Below are positions 10,147-18,049 of a stretch of 41,097 nucleotides of DNA, piece after piece. Each line of letters begins with the position of its first letter. The stretch's first letter is position 1. The notes beneath the pieces are model-generated. The model worked only from the letters and a program-made list of their open reading frames with translations. It was not told the DNA's origin and did not search any database. The DNA is from Selenomonadaceae bacterium (GTDB taxonomy: Bacteria > Bacillota > Negativicutes > Selenomonadales > Selenomonadaceae): contig JALFBM010000024.1 in the NCBI GenBank assembly GCA_022773425.1, positions 1-41,097 of the forward strand, read 5' to 3'. The position numbers were made by a program, and so were the translations under genes.

Positions 10147-11174
10147 CTCCCCGCCTCCCCGTTCTTCTCTTTCGCCCGGCGCTCCGCGGCTCTTGCCGCG
10201 CGCTCGGCTTCCCGCTGCTTTTCATAGCGCCCGTAGGCCTCGACGATGCGCGTCACGACATCGTGCCGGATGACGTCAGCGGGCGCCATACGGCAGATGC
10301 CGATATCCTTCACGCCCTCGAGAATCCCGCTGGCCTCGCGCAGGCCGGACGTCACGCCGCGCGGCAGATCCGTCTGCCCGAGATCGCCCGTCACGACCAT
10401 CTTTGCGCCAAAGCCCAGCCGGGTCAGAAACATTTTCATCTGCTTGCCCGTCGTATTCTGTGCCTCATCGAGGATCACGAAAGCGTTCTCGAGGGTCCGG
10501 CCGCGCATATAGGCGAGCGGCGCGATCTCGATAAAGCCCTTGGTCAAAAACTTTTGGTAGGTGTCGAGCCCCAGGATATCCTGCAGCGCGTCGTAAAGCG
10601 GCCGCAGATACGGATCGACCTTATCCTGCAGGTCGCCGGGCAGGAAACCGAGCCGCTCGCCGGCCTCGACGGCGGGACGCGTCAGCACGATGCGCTTGAC
10701 CTCGCGGTTCCGGAGCGCGGCGACCGCCATGACGACGGCGAGGTAGGTCTTGCCGGTACCGGCCGGCCCGATGCCAAAGGTGATGGCGTTATGCCGGATG
10801 GTCTCGAGATAGCGTTTCTGTCCGAGGGTCTTCGGGCGCACGTGATGGCCGCGCGCCGTCACGAGAATCGTGTCGGCGAACAGGCTGTGCAGCGTATCCG
10901 CACGGCCCTCCTTTACGAGGGCGATCCCATAGCGGACCTCATGCGTCGTCAGCACCGCGCCCTGGCGGTACAGGTACCGGAGTTCCTCCACAACCCGCGC
11001 GGCCTGCTCAACCTCCGCAGCCTCGCCGAGGAAGGAAAGGCTGTCCCCGCGGCTCTGGATTTGACAGCCGAAGGCCTCCCGCACGGCCTGCAGGAACTCG
11101 TCCTGCTTGCCGAGCAGGGCAAAGGCCTCCTGGTGGTCCGCAAACTCAATCCGTTTTTCTAACGCCTGCTCCAA
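10143..11174 (-). CDS. phoH: PhoH-like ATPase
   Basis: The 343-residue protein has a Walker A motif in [14 protein letters not shown], a Walker B-like [11 protein letters not shown] and the typical [34 protein letters not shown] stretch of the PhoH family. These are RNA-associated ATPases or helicases, often next to ybeY, as here; the exact role is unsettled. The start is a TTG preceded by GGAGGA at nine bases. It overlaps ybeY-era by four bases and follows the DUF2156 gene by 27 bases. Confidence 0.93.
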   Translation of the reverse strand: MEQALEKRIEFADHQEAFALLGKQDEFLQAVREAFGCQIQSRGDSLSFLGEAAEVEQAARVVEELRYLYRQGAVLTTHEVRYGIALVKEGRADTLHSLFADTILVTARGHHVRPKTLGQKRYLETIRHNAITFGIGPAGTGKTYLAVVMAVAALRNREVKRIVLTRPAVEAGERLGFLPGDLQDKVDPYLRPLYDALQDILGLDTYQKFLTKGFIEIAPLAYMRGRTLENAFVILDEAQNTTGKQMKMFLTRLGFGAKMVVTGDLGQTDLPRGVTSGLREASGILEGVKDIGICRMAPADVIRHDVVTRIVEAYGRYEKQREAERAARAAERRAKEKNGEAGR

Positions 11175-11201
11175 AAACGCTTTCCTCCTCCAGCCCTTCT
11201 C

Positions 11202-12116
11202 TTAGCCGATGTATCTGGCCGTATACTTCACGATCATCTTTTCTGGCTTATACGACTCCTTCGCGTGCCGGAGGCCCGGCAGGCCCATATCCTCCTCGCG
11301 GTTGATGTAAGTCATATCCTGCCAGGCGTGCTCGACAAACGACTGATTGATGGCCGTGAACGCACCGCGCACGTTCGGATCGGCCTTCACCACGTGGATG
11401 ACCGCGGTGTCGCGGTTCAGCCGCTCGCCAAACGAAAACGCGACGATCCGGCCGTCCACACGGATCGCGCCGCCGCGCAGATCAAAGTACGCGTAGTCCT
11501 CAAAGACCTCGAGGATTCCCTTGCGTTCATAGCCGATGAACGGGTTTTTACGCTCGGTCGTATGAATGCGTTCCTTGTACCACGCATCGAGCTCGCGCCG
11601 ACAGTCCGCGATGTTCTCCTCCGAAATTTCCTCGTAGACCGCGAGCGGATAGAGCTTATGGAACGCATTCAAGTGATTCTTCTTTGCGTGGAGTTTGCGC
11701 CCCGACAGCGTGCGGAGCTTTTCCGCGAGGTAGACGTAATCCTCCTCGTCGCGGTTCGCTTCCAGCACAAACTTTCCGCCCGCATAGCCTTCTTTCAGCC
11801 AGTCCGCAAAGGGCTCCTCAAGGCCCATGAACCGCAGTTCCTGTCCTGCGGCATCAAACTGCGCCTTGAGCGCGTCGACGGCCTCCTGCCAGCGTTCCTG
11901 TGGTGCCATCGGCTGAAACGCGATATCCGCGCCCTGCCAAGTGACTTTCATGTACAGGATCCCATCTTCCTCCGCGAGCATCAGATGATACGGCTCCCGC
12001 CACATATAGAGATTCGTGAACGACAAATGCGAATTCAAGCGATAGTCACGCAACAGATACGCCTGACACCGTGTCTTGTCCTCTTTTGTCAACAATCGAA
12101 ATTCGATGATCTTCAT
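11202..12116 (-). CDS. DUF2156 (GNAT-like, phosphatidylglycerol lysyltransferase C-terminal type) protein
   Basis: From the ATG at 12116 the protein is 304 residues long. It resembles the DUF2156 family, which adopts a double acyltransferase-like fold related to FemX/MprF catalytic domains: LTNLYMWRE-like SFTNLYMWREPYHL near residue 30, KLHAKKNHLNAFHKLYP in the middle, and the C-terminal YINREEDMGLPGLRHAKESYKPEKM. It has no membrane segments, so it is not a full MprF flippase-synthase. The substrate is unknown; transfer of an aminoacyl or acyl group is only a family-level guess. It is the first gene of the operon, behind a strong promoter, and a GGGAGC/GCTCCC hairpin lies in its leader. Confidence 0.8.
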   Translation of the reverse strand: MKIIEFRLLTKEDKTRCQAYLLRDYRLNSHLSFTNLYMWREPYHLMLAEEDGILYMKVTWQGADIAFQPMAPQERWQEAVDALKAQFDAAGQELRFMGLEEPFADWLKEGYAGGKFVLEANRDEEDYVYLAEKLRTLSGRKLHAKKNHLNAFHKLYPLAVYEEISEENIADCRRELDAWYKERIHTTERKNPFIGYERKGILEVFEDYAYFDLRGGAIRVDGRIVAFSFGERLNRDTAVIHVVKADPNVRGAFTAINQSFVEHAWQDMTYINREEDMGLPGLRHAKESYKPEKMIVKYTARYIG

Positions 12117-12131
12117 CCCCCGATCTTTCCC

Positions 12132-12149
12132 TGGGAGCAGTTCGCTCCC
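12132..12149 (-). other. Leader hairpin upstream of the DUF2156 gene
   Basis: GGGAGC, five bases, GCTCCC directly upstream of the ribosome binding region. It has no T-tract, so it is not a terminator. It recalls the leader hairpins before the rubredoxin and HD-domain genes. Confidence 0.5.
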
Positions 12150-12168
12150 GCTTCTGTCATACGCCCCC

Positions 12169-12196
12169 ATTATAGCAGGTCCTGCGCATCCGTCAA
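12169..12196 (-). promoter_or_regulatory. sigma-A promoter of the six-gene operon
   Basis: TTGACG (12191-12196), 16 bases, TATAAT (12169-12174) on the minus strand, about 50 bases before the DUF2156 gene start. Confidence 0.85.
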
Positions 12197-12226
12197 ATGA
12201 CCCGGTCACAAAGCATCATCAAATTT

Positions 12227-12619
12227 TCAGGCGCCGAGCGCCCGCTTGTCCCAGCAGCCCGCCGATTCGGCCTTTTGAAAGACCTCGTCGAGCGTGGCGC
12301 CTCCGGCGGCAGTCACAGCCGCGAGTACCGCACCCTCCACGAGCGGCGCATTCGCGAGACGCACGCGGCCCCCCGCCTGCGCGTCGGCCGCGAGCTCCGC
12401 CGTCAGGAACGCCGATCCCATATCGGCGAGCACGACCACACCGTCCTCGCCGTTCACCGACTCGATGCCTGCCTCAATCCGTGCGAAGCTCGTGCCGAGT
12501 TCACCGTCCTCGAGGCCGCCGGCCGCCGCGATGTCGACGCCTTTTGCCATCATGCCAGCGAGTTCCGCGACGCCCTCCGCCAGCTTCTGACTATGCGAAA
12601 CAATCACGATGCCAACCAA
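12227..12619 (-). CDS. dhaM: PTS-dependent dihydroxyacetone kinase phosphotransferase subunit DhaM (single-domain)
   Basis: A 130-residue EIIA-mannose-fold protein: GIVIVSHSQKLAEGV carries the phospho-accepting His (His-9 counting from the TTG), followed by GLEDGELGTSFARIEAGIE and VLADMGSAFLTAELA. DhaM passes phosphate from HPr to the ADP bound in DhaL so that DhaK can phosphorylate dihydroxyacetone. The start is a TTG with GGAGGG six bases upstream; the longer frame has no good site. Only the EIIA domain is present, without the HPr and EI domains found in enterobacterial DhaM. dhaK and dhaL are not in the window, so the partners must lie elsewhere. Confidence 0.88.
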   Translation of the reverse strand: MVGIVIVSHSQKLAEGVAELAGMMAKGVDIAAAGGLEDGELGTSFARIEAGIESVNGEDGVVVLADMGSAFLTAELAADAQAGGRVRLANAPLVEGAVLAAVTAAGGATLDEVFQKAESAGCWDKRALGA

Positions 12620-12639
12620 GCGAATCCCTCCACACGCAA

Positions 12640-12684
12640 AGAAAAGACAGCAAAACGGCTGAAGCACAAATCCTCAGCCGTCCT
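12640..12684 (-). terminator. Terminator hairpin in the purL-dhaM gap
   Basis: Stem ACGGCTGA / TCAGCCGT (12674-12681 with 12655-12662) followed by TTTTGCTGTCTTTTC on the minus strand. It lies after purL and also between the dhaM promoter and the dhaM start, so it could end purL or attenuate dhaM. Confidence 0.7.
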
Positions 12685-12695
12685 TCTAGCATTCT

Positions 12696-12724
12696 ATTGT
12701 ACCATATCCACGGAATCCTGTCTT
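12696..12724 (-). promoter_or_regulatory. Putative promoter of dhaM
   Basis: TACAAT (12696-12701) with AAGACA (12719-12724) 17 bases upstream on the minus strand. The -35 is moderate. Confidence 0.45.
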
Positions 12725-12764
12725 GTTTTTTCGTGGGAAAACGGATACCGCAGGCAGACTGCCA

Positions 12765-15700
12765 TCAACGATAATACCGCACACCGGCCTCAAAGAGCTG
12801 CTGGTCCTTCTTGCCCGGCACATTCATCGCCACGTTCTCACCGATGCGCTCGCTGTGGCCCATCTTGCCGAGCACGCGGCCGTCCGGACTCGTGATGCCC
12901 TCAATCGCATCGACCGAGCCGTTCGGGTTAAAGGGAATATCCATGCTCGGTTTGCTCGCACCGTCGACGTACTGCGTCGCGATCTGGCCGTTCCTGCGCA
13001 GCTGCGCGACGACGTCCGGATCCGCGACAAAGCGGCCCTCGCCGTGCGATACGGCAATCGTATGCACATCGCCGACCTTCACGTTGTTGAACCACGGCGA
13101 GAGGTTCGAGGCCACGCGCGTCTGCACCATGCAGGAAACGTGGCGGCCAAGCGTGTTGTGCGTGAGCGTCGGCGCATTCTCCGTGAGCGGACGGATGGAG
13201 CCATACGGCACGAGGCCGAGCTTGATCAGTGCCTGGAAGCCGTTGCAGATGCCGAGCATGAGGCCGTCGCGCTTCGTCAACAGGTTCATGACCGCTTCCT
13301 CGATGCGTGGATTGCGGAACATCGCGGCGATGAACTTGCCGGATCCGTCCGGCTCATCACCACCGGAGAAGCCGCCCGGCAGCATGACGATCTGCGAGTT
13401 CTCGATGCCTTTCACGAGCGCGTCGACCGTCTCCTCGACCGCCTGTGGCGTCAGGTTCCGCACAACGAGGACCTCTGGATCCGCCCCGGCGCGGCGCCAT
13501 GCCCGCGCTGAGTCGTACTCGCAGTTCGTGCCCGGGAAAACCGGAATCAAAACATGCGGCTTGATGCCCGTGCGCTGCGGCGTGATCTTGTTGCCCTTCT
13601 GATACGGGACGTAGTTTGCCACGGCCTTTCCGCGCGTCTTGACCTGCGTCGGGAAAATTTTCTCGAGCGGCTCCGTATAGGCTTCCTCGATTTCCGCGAT
13701 GCTGAGCACGGCATTGCCGCAGACAACGCTCGGCACCTCCGTCGTCTCACCGAGCTCATACGCGCCAGTGCCCGCGAGCAGTTTCTTCATATCCGTGTTC
13801 GCGGCCACCTCAATCAGGATCGTGCCGTAAGACGGTGCAAAGAGCTCCGCACGCGGCGTGAAATGAGTGAAACGGAAGCCGATGCCGTTGCCGAGCATCA
13901 TCTTCGAGAGGGCCGCCGCCATGCCGCCCTCGCCGATGCTCGCGGCCGAAAAGACCTGATGGTTCGCCGTGAGCGCCGCAATCTTCTCGAAGTTCCGACG
14001 CAGCTGTGGGAACTTTGGCAGATCCTGCGCATCATACGATGCCGGAACGACCCAAACCTTGTTGCCCGCGTACTTGAATTCCGGCGAAACCGCGCCGTCC
14101 GCCGGCATCACGTTCACGGCAAACGCCGCGAGCGTCGGCGGGACATGGATATCCTCGAACGTGCCGGACATCGAGTCCTTGCCTCCGATGGCCGGGATCT
14201 CAAGCTGGTGCTGCGCCCAAAGCGCACCGAGCAGAGCGGCGAACGGATTGCCCCATTTCTCCGGATCCTTGCCGAGACTTTCGAAATACTCCTGGAACGT
14301 CAGGCGGATTTTGTCCGCGCGTCCGCCGAGCGCGACCATCTTCGCGGCCGCCTCGACGACCGCATAAAGGGCGCCGTGGAACGGGCTCCAGGTCATGAAC
14401 GCCGGGTTCAGGCCAAACGTCATCGCCGTCGCCGTGTTCGTCTCCGCGCCGATGACCGGCAGTTTTGCGACCATACCCTCAGCGGGCGTCAGCTGCTTCT
14501 TTCCGCCGAACGGCATCAGAACCGTATTGCCGCCAATGGTCGAGTCAAAGCGCTCCGCGAGCCCCTTCTGGCTACAGACGTTCAGGCTGCCGAGATTCGT
14601 AAGCCACGCCTTTTCGAGGTCCTGGCCGCAGGCCTTGACCGCGGCCGGCATCTCATGCAAATAGCGGTGCTCCGCATCCGGCTGCGCGATCTTCGCCGTC
14701 ACATGCTGGCGTACGCCGTTCGTATCGAGGAACGCGCGGTTCATCTGCACGATGGGCTTGCCGCGCCATTTCATGACGAGCCGCGGCTCCTCCGTGACGA
14801 CCGCGACCTGCGTCGCCTCGAGGTTCTCCGCGTCCGCATAGTCGTGGAACGCCTGCACGTCGCTTGGATCGAGCACGACCGCCATGCGCTCCTGTGACTC
14901 CGAAATCGCGAGCTCCGTGCCGTCGAGGCCCTCGTACTTTTTCTTGACCGCATCAAGGTTGATGACAAGGCCATCCGCGAGCTCGCCGATAGCAACCGCG
15001 ACGCCGCCGGCGCCGAAGTCGTTGCAACGCTTGATCATGCGGCTGACCGAAGGATTCCGGAACAGGCGCTGGATCTTGCGCTCGGTCGGCGGATTGCCCT
15101 TCTGCACCTCAGCGCCCGCCGTCGTCAGCGATTCCTCCGTATGCTCTTTCGAGGAACCCGTCGCGCCGCCGATGCCATCGCGGCCCGTGCGCCCGCCGAG
15201 CAGCACGATGACATCGCCGGCCTGCGGCCGCTCGCGCACGACGTTGACGCGCGGCGCCGCACCGATGACCGCGCCGATTTCCATGCGCTTGGCCATGTAG
15301 CCCTCATGGTAGACCTCGCGGACCTGGCCGGTCGCGAGACCGATCTGGTTGCCGTAGGCACTGTAGCCGGCCGCGGCGCCGAGCGTGATTTTCTTCTGCG
15401 GCAGCTTGCCGGGCAGCGTCTCGCTCATCGGCCGGCGCGGATCCGCTGCGCCCGTCACGCGCATGGCCTGATAGACATAGGAACGGCCGGAGAGCGGATC
15501 GCGGATCGCACCGCCGAGACAGGTCGCCGCGCCGCCGAACGGCTCGATTTCCGTCGGGTGGTTATGTGTCTCGTTCTTGAACATGACGAGCCAGTCCTCG
15601 TCCTTGCCGCCGACATCCGCATGGATCACGATGCTGCAGGCGTTGATCTCCTCCGACTTGTCGAGATCCTCGAGCAGGCCCTCCTTGCGGAGCTCCTTCA

Positions 15701-16547
15701 TGCCGATGACCGCCATGTCCATCAGCGTGACCTCGCGCGTCGTGTCCGCGCCGTAGACGCTGTCGCGGTCCTTCAGATACTGCTTGTAGGCCGCCGTCAG
15801 CGCCGGGGAGAAATAGCCCTCATCGATGTCGACCATGTCGATAGCCGTCGTGAACGTCGTATGGCGGCAGTGATCCGACCAATAGGTGTCGATGACACGC
15901 AACTCGGTGATGGTCGGCGCGCGATGCTCCGTGTCGCGGAAATACGCCTGGCAGAATTTCAGATCCTCAAAGCTCATCGCGAAGCCGCATTTGTCCATGA
16001 ATGCATGCAGCGCCGCATCGTCCATCGTATTAAACGCGTCGAGCACGGCGACGTCATCCGGGACCTTCGCCTGCTGAACGAGCGTTTCCGGCTTTTCAAG
16101 GCTCGCCTCACGGCTTTCCACCTTGTTGATGCAGTAGTCCTTGATGCGGTCGAAAACCTCGCGGCTGACATCCCCGACGATGACGACGACGCGCGCCGTG
16201 CGGATCAGCGGGCGCTCCTTCTGCGTGACGAGCTGGACGCACTGCGCGGCCGAATCCGCGCGCTGGTCGAACTGACCGGGCAGGAACTCCACGGCGAACA
16301 CGCGCGAATTCGCGAAATGCGGCAGCGTTTCCTCGTAGACGACATCGACGTTCGGCTCTGAGAATACGACGGATTTCACCTGCTCGTACTCCGCGTCCGT
16401 CAGCCCCTCGATATCGTAGCGCTGAATGAGGCGGACCGCCTTGAGCTCCGTCAGACGGAATGTTTCGATCAAATCCTCGCGCAACTTCTGCGCGGGGATA
16501 TCGAAAAAGCCCTGCCGCTTTTCGACGAAAATTCTTCTTACTGCCAT
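12765..16547 (-). CDS. purL: Phosphoribosylformylglycinamidine synthase, large single-chain form
   Basis: A 1260-residue protein from the ATG at 16547, which has GGAGG upstream. It carries the N-terminal PurS-like region, two AIR-synthase-type halves (for instance DTYWSDHCRHTTF and the FKNETHNHPTEIEPFGGAATCLGGAIRD block) and a C-terminal class I glutamine amidotransferase domain (HVLIPVFPGTNCEYDSARA; nucleophile Cys in LMLGICNGFQAL). It converts FGAR to FGAM with glutamine and ATP in purine synthesis. The length and block order fit the clostridial long clade. No other pur gene is adjacent. It is separated from the YhcH-family gene by a terminator, and I see no riboswitch ahead of it. Confidence 0.97.
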   Translation of the reverse strand: MAVRRIFVEKRQGFFDIPAQKLREDLIETFRLTELKAVRLIQRYDIEGLTDAEYEQVKSVVFSEPNVDVVYEETLPHFANSRVFAVEFLPGQFDQRADSAAQCVQLVTQKERPLIRTARVVVIVGDVSREVFDRIKDYCINKVESREASLEKPETLVQQAKVPDDVAVLDAFNTMDDAALHAFMDKCGFAMSFEDLKFCQAYFRDTEHRAPTITELRVIDTYWSDHCRHTTFTTAIDMVDIDEGYFSPALTAAYKQYLKDRDSVYGADTTREVTLMDMAVIGMKELRKEGLLEDLDKSEEINACSIVIHADVGGKDEDWLVMFKNETHNHPTEIEPFGGAATCLGGAIRDPLSGRSYVYQAMRVTGAADPRRPMSETLPGKLPQKKITLGAAAGYSAYGNQIGLATGQVREVYHEGYMAKRMEIGAVIGAAPRVNVVRERPQAGDVIVLLGGRTGRDGIGGATGSSKEHTEESLTTAGAEVQKGNPPTERKIQRLFRNPSVSRMIKRCNDFGAGGVAVAIGELADGLVINLDAVKKKYEGLDGTELAISESQERMAVVLDPSDVQAFHDYADAENLEATQVAVVTEEPRLVMKWRGKPIVQMNRAFLDTNGVRQHVTAKIAQPDAEHRYLHEMPAAVKACGQDLEKAWLTNLGSLNVCSQKGLAERFDSTIGGNTVLMPFGGKKQLTPAEGMVAKLPVIGAETNTATAMTFGLNPAFMTWSPFHGALYAVVEAAAKMVALGGRADKIRLTFQEYFESLGKDPEKWGNPFAALLGALWAQHQLEIPAIGGKDSMSGTFEDIHVPPTLAAFAVNVMPADGAVSPEFKYAGNKVWVVPASYDAQDLPKFPQLRRNFEKIAALTANHQVFSAASIGEGGMAAALSKMMLGNGIGFRFTHFTPRAELFAPSYGTILIEVAANTDMKKLLAGTGAYELGETTEVPSVVCGNAVLSIAEIEEAYTEPLEKIFPTQVKTRGKAVANYVPYQKGNKITPQRTGIKPHVLIPVFPGTNCEYDSARAWRRAGADPEVLVVRNLTPQAVEETVDALVKGIENSQIVMLPGGFSGGDEPDGSGKFIAAMFRNPRIEEAVMNLLTKRDGLMLGICNGFQALIKLGLVPYGSIRPLTENAPTLTHNTLGRHVSCMVQTRVASNLSPWFNNVKVGDVHTIAVSHGEGRFVADPDVVAQLRRNGQIATQYVDGASKPSMDIPFNPNGSVDAIEGITSPDGRVLGKMGHSERIGENVAMNVPGKKDQQLFEAGVRYYR

Positions 16548-16591
16548 CTCTGCTGTTTCCTCCAACCTGTATGAACCACTGAAAAAACAGG

Positions 16592-16620
16592 AAAAAAGGC
16601 CGAGCGGGCCCTCTTGGCTC
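16592..16620 (-). terminator. Terminator of the YhcH-family gene
   Basis: Minus-strand imperfect stem (GAGCCAAG... with ...CTCGGCC) followed by TTTTTT, between the YhcH-family stop and purL. Confidence 0.7.
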
Positions 16621-16644
16621 ACTGCGCCTGCTTCCGCTATGGAA

Positions 16645-17118
16645 TTATAATGCGTCGACCGGGATCTTCACGACGACCTTCGTGACGTGTACCGGCTTGC
16701 CGTTGACGGCTCCTTTTGGCCGGTGTACATCCTCCGGGTAAAGCACCGCAAACGCGCCGGGGCTCAGCACGACATCGCTGTCCGGTACGAGCTTTTCAAA
16801 GAATCCGACGTCCTTTTGCGCGTCGTACGGCTGTGAAACCGTCAAGTTCGGGCTCAGCGGGCACCATCCCATGCACTCCTCGCCCTCGGCGATGAACTGG
16901 ATATCCACGAACTTTTGATGCGATTCCGGGCGGCATTCCTTCGTCGGCTTCGTCTGATAGCGCTGCACATTGGCCGTAAGCTCCGTTCCATCCACGGGGT
17001 ACGAGCCGTCCGGCAGCTTCGTGAAATCCTGCGCGCGCAGATAGCGGAGCGCCTGCATAATGATCGCAGGATAATGGATATAGCCCTCATCGAGCGCGGG
17101 AACCATGCCTACAAACAT
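16645..17118 (-). CDS. YhcH/YjgK/YiaL family protein
   Basis: A 157-residue cupin-like protein of the DUF386 family: ESHQKFVDIQFIAEGEECMGW, then LSPGAFAVLYPEDVHRPKG and the C-terminal VTKVVVKIPVD. These carry the His and Glu positions thought to bind a metal. Members occur in sugar-acid and sialic-acid gene sets and may act as sugar anomerases; no such cluster is present here. I chose the ATG at 17118 because GGAGAG lies at the right distance and because MFVGMVPALDEG aligns with the usual family N-terminus. An ATG five codons further upstream (17133) is also possible. Confidence 0.85.
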   Translation of the reverse strand: MFVGMVPALDEGYIHYPAIIMQALRYLRAQDFTKLPDGSYPVDGTELTANVQRYQTKPTKECRPESHQKFVDIQFIAEGEECMGWCPLSPNLTVSQPYDAQKDVGFFEKLVPDSDVVLSPGAFAVLYPEDVHRPKGAVNGKPVHVTKVVVKIPVDAL

Positions 17119-17178
17119 ATTGAATCTCTCCATTCCTTTATCCTCTGTACCCCGCAAATGGCGGCACATTCTCTCCCT

Positions 17179-17207
17179 ATTGTAACGGATTGCGGACGTT
17201 TATGCAA
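17179..17207 (-). promoter_or_regulatory. sigma-A promoter of the YhcH-family gene
   Basis: TTGCAT (17202-17207), 17 bases, TACAAT (17179-17184) on the minus strand. Confidence 0.7.
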
Positions 17208-17283
17208 GAAAGACAGAGATATTTTTTCACATAGACAGATGTCCCTTTCTATGGACAAGTGCGACGCCAGCAAAAAAAAGTTC

Positions 17284-17313
17284 TTGCTTTTTTCTGTCTA
17301 TTCGTGCTATGAT
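17284..17313 (+). promoter_or_regulatory. Promoter of the T-box operon
   Basis: TTGCTT (17284-17289), 18 bases, TATGAT (17308-17313), immediately before the T-box leader. Confidence 0.7.
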
Positions 17314-17317
17314 GTGT

Positions 17318-17546
17318 CTAGATATCAGCGATGAAGAAAAGAGTACGGCAGGGGAAGCCTGAAGAGAGTCCGCGTTGGGTGCGAGCGGACGGCCAAAGCT
17401 GCCGGAAAGCTAATTCTGAGCCGCGCGGCCCCAGAAAGCCGTGCCGTCCGCCGCGTTAAGGCTTTGAGTGCAGTGCCATCCGGCCTGCGATAAAGGTGGT
17501 ACCACGGGAAGTAAGCCCCGTCCTTTCGAGGACGGGGCTTTTTTTG
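17318..17546 (+). promoter_or_regulatory. T-box leader, probable tRNA-Ala sensor
   Basis: All main T-box parts are visible. Stem I has the loop-E pair AGTA (17342-17345) opposite GAA (17405-17407), flanking the helix CGGCAG/CTGCCG, with AGAGAG and GGGTGCGA in its apical part. The T-box sequence AAGGTGGTACCACGG is at 17493-17507. A terminator follows (arms 17514-17523 and 17530-17539, then six T). After GAA comes A, then GCT (17409-17411), then A, so the likely specifier is an alanine codon. The acceptor-pairing TGGT requires discriminator base A73, which fits tRNA-Ala and argues against Ser (AGC frame). The downstream genes look like alaR-alaT, which agrees. Presence of a T-box is secure; the specifier assignment is inference. 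Confidence 0.95.
17514..17546 (+). terminator. T-box-controlled terminator
   Basis: A 10-bp G/C-rich stem with a 6-base loop followed by six T, ending 24 bases before the regulator start. Confidence 0.93.
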
Positions 17547-17569
17547 TCAGCATTTAGGAGGTAATATTC

Positions 17570-18049
17570 ATGCGAGAACTCTTAGAGCTCCTCGAACACG
17601 ACGCCCGCCGCCCGGTCAGCGAGCTCGCTCCGATCCTCGGCAAGAGCGAATACGAAGTCGAGCAGGACATCCAGAAACTCGAAAAGGACAAAGTCATCCT
17701 GTCCTACAACACCCTGATCGACTGGGAAAAGCTCGGCGACGAAAAGGTCACGGCCATGATCGAAATCAATCTGACGCCGCAGCGCGAAGTTGGCTTCGAT
17801 GCGATTGCCGAACGCATCTACCGCTTCGACGAGGTGCGCACCGTCTACCTCATGAGCGGCAGCTTTGACCTCATGGCCATCATCGAGGGCAAGTCCCTCA
17901 AAGATATCGCGAACTTCGTCGCGACCCGCCTCTCGACCATCGAGGGCGTCACGGCGACGCGCAGCCATTTCATGCTGAAGCCGTACAAGAAAGACGGCAC
18001 GATTATCAACGATGAAGAGAAAGACCGCAGATTGGTGGTGTCCCCCTGA
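17570..18049 (+). CDS. alaR: Lrp/AsnC family regulator (AlaR-like)
   Basis: A 159-residue protein with an N-terminal winged helix-turn-helix (about residues 1-55, RPVSELAPILGKSEYEVEQDIQKLEKDKVI) and a C-terminal RAM ligand-binding domain (VRTVYLMSGSFDLMAIIEGKSLKDIANFVATRLSTIEGV). Such proteins bind amino acids and form octamers on DNA. It is directly followed by, and overlaps by one base, an aminotransferase gene. This is the arrangement of the Bacillus subtilis alaR-alaT (yugG-yugH) pair, where the regulator responds to alanine. The ATG has GGAGGT upstream. The T-box leader adds a second, RNA-level control. The symbol is given by context and similarity. Confidence 0.85.
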   Translation: MRELLELLEHDARRPVSELAPILGKSEYEVEQDIQKLEKDKVILSYNTLIDWEKLGDEKVTAMIEINLTPQREVGFDAIAERIYRFDEVRTVYLMSGSFDLMAIIEGKSLKDIANFVATRLSTIEGVTATRSHFMLKPYKKDGTIINDEEKDRRLVVSP

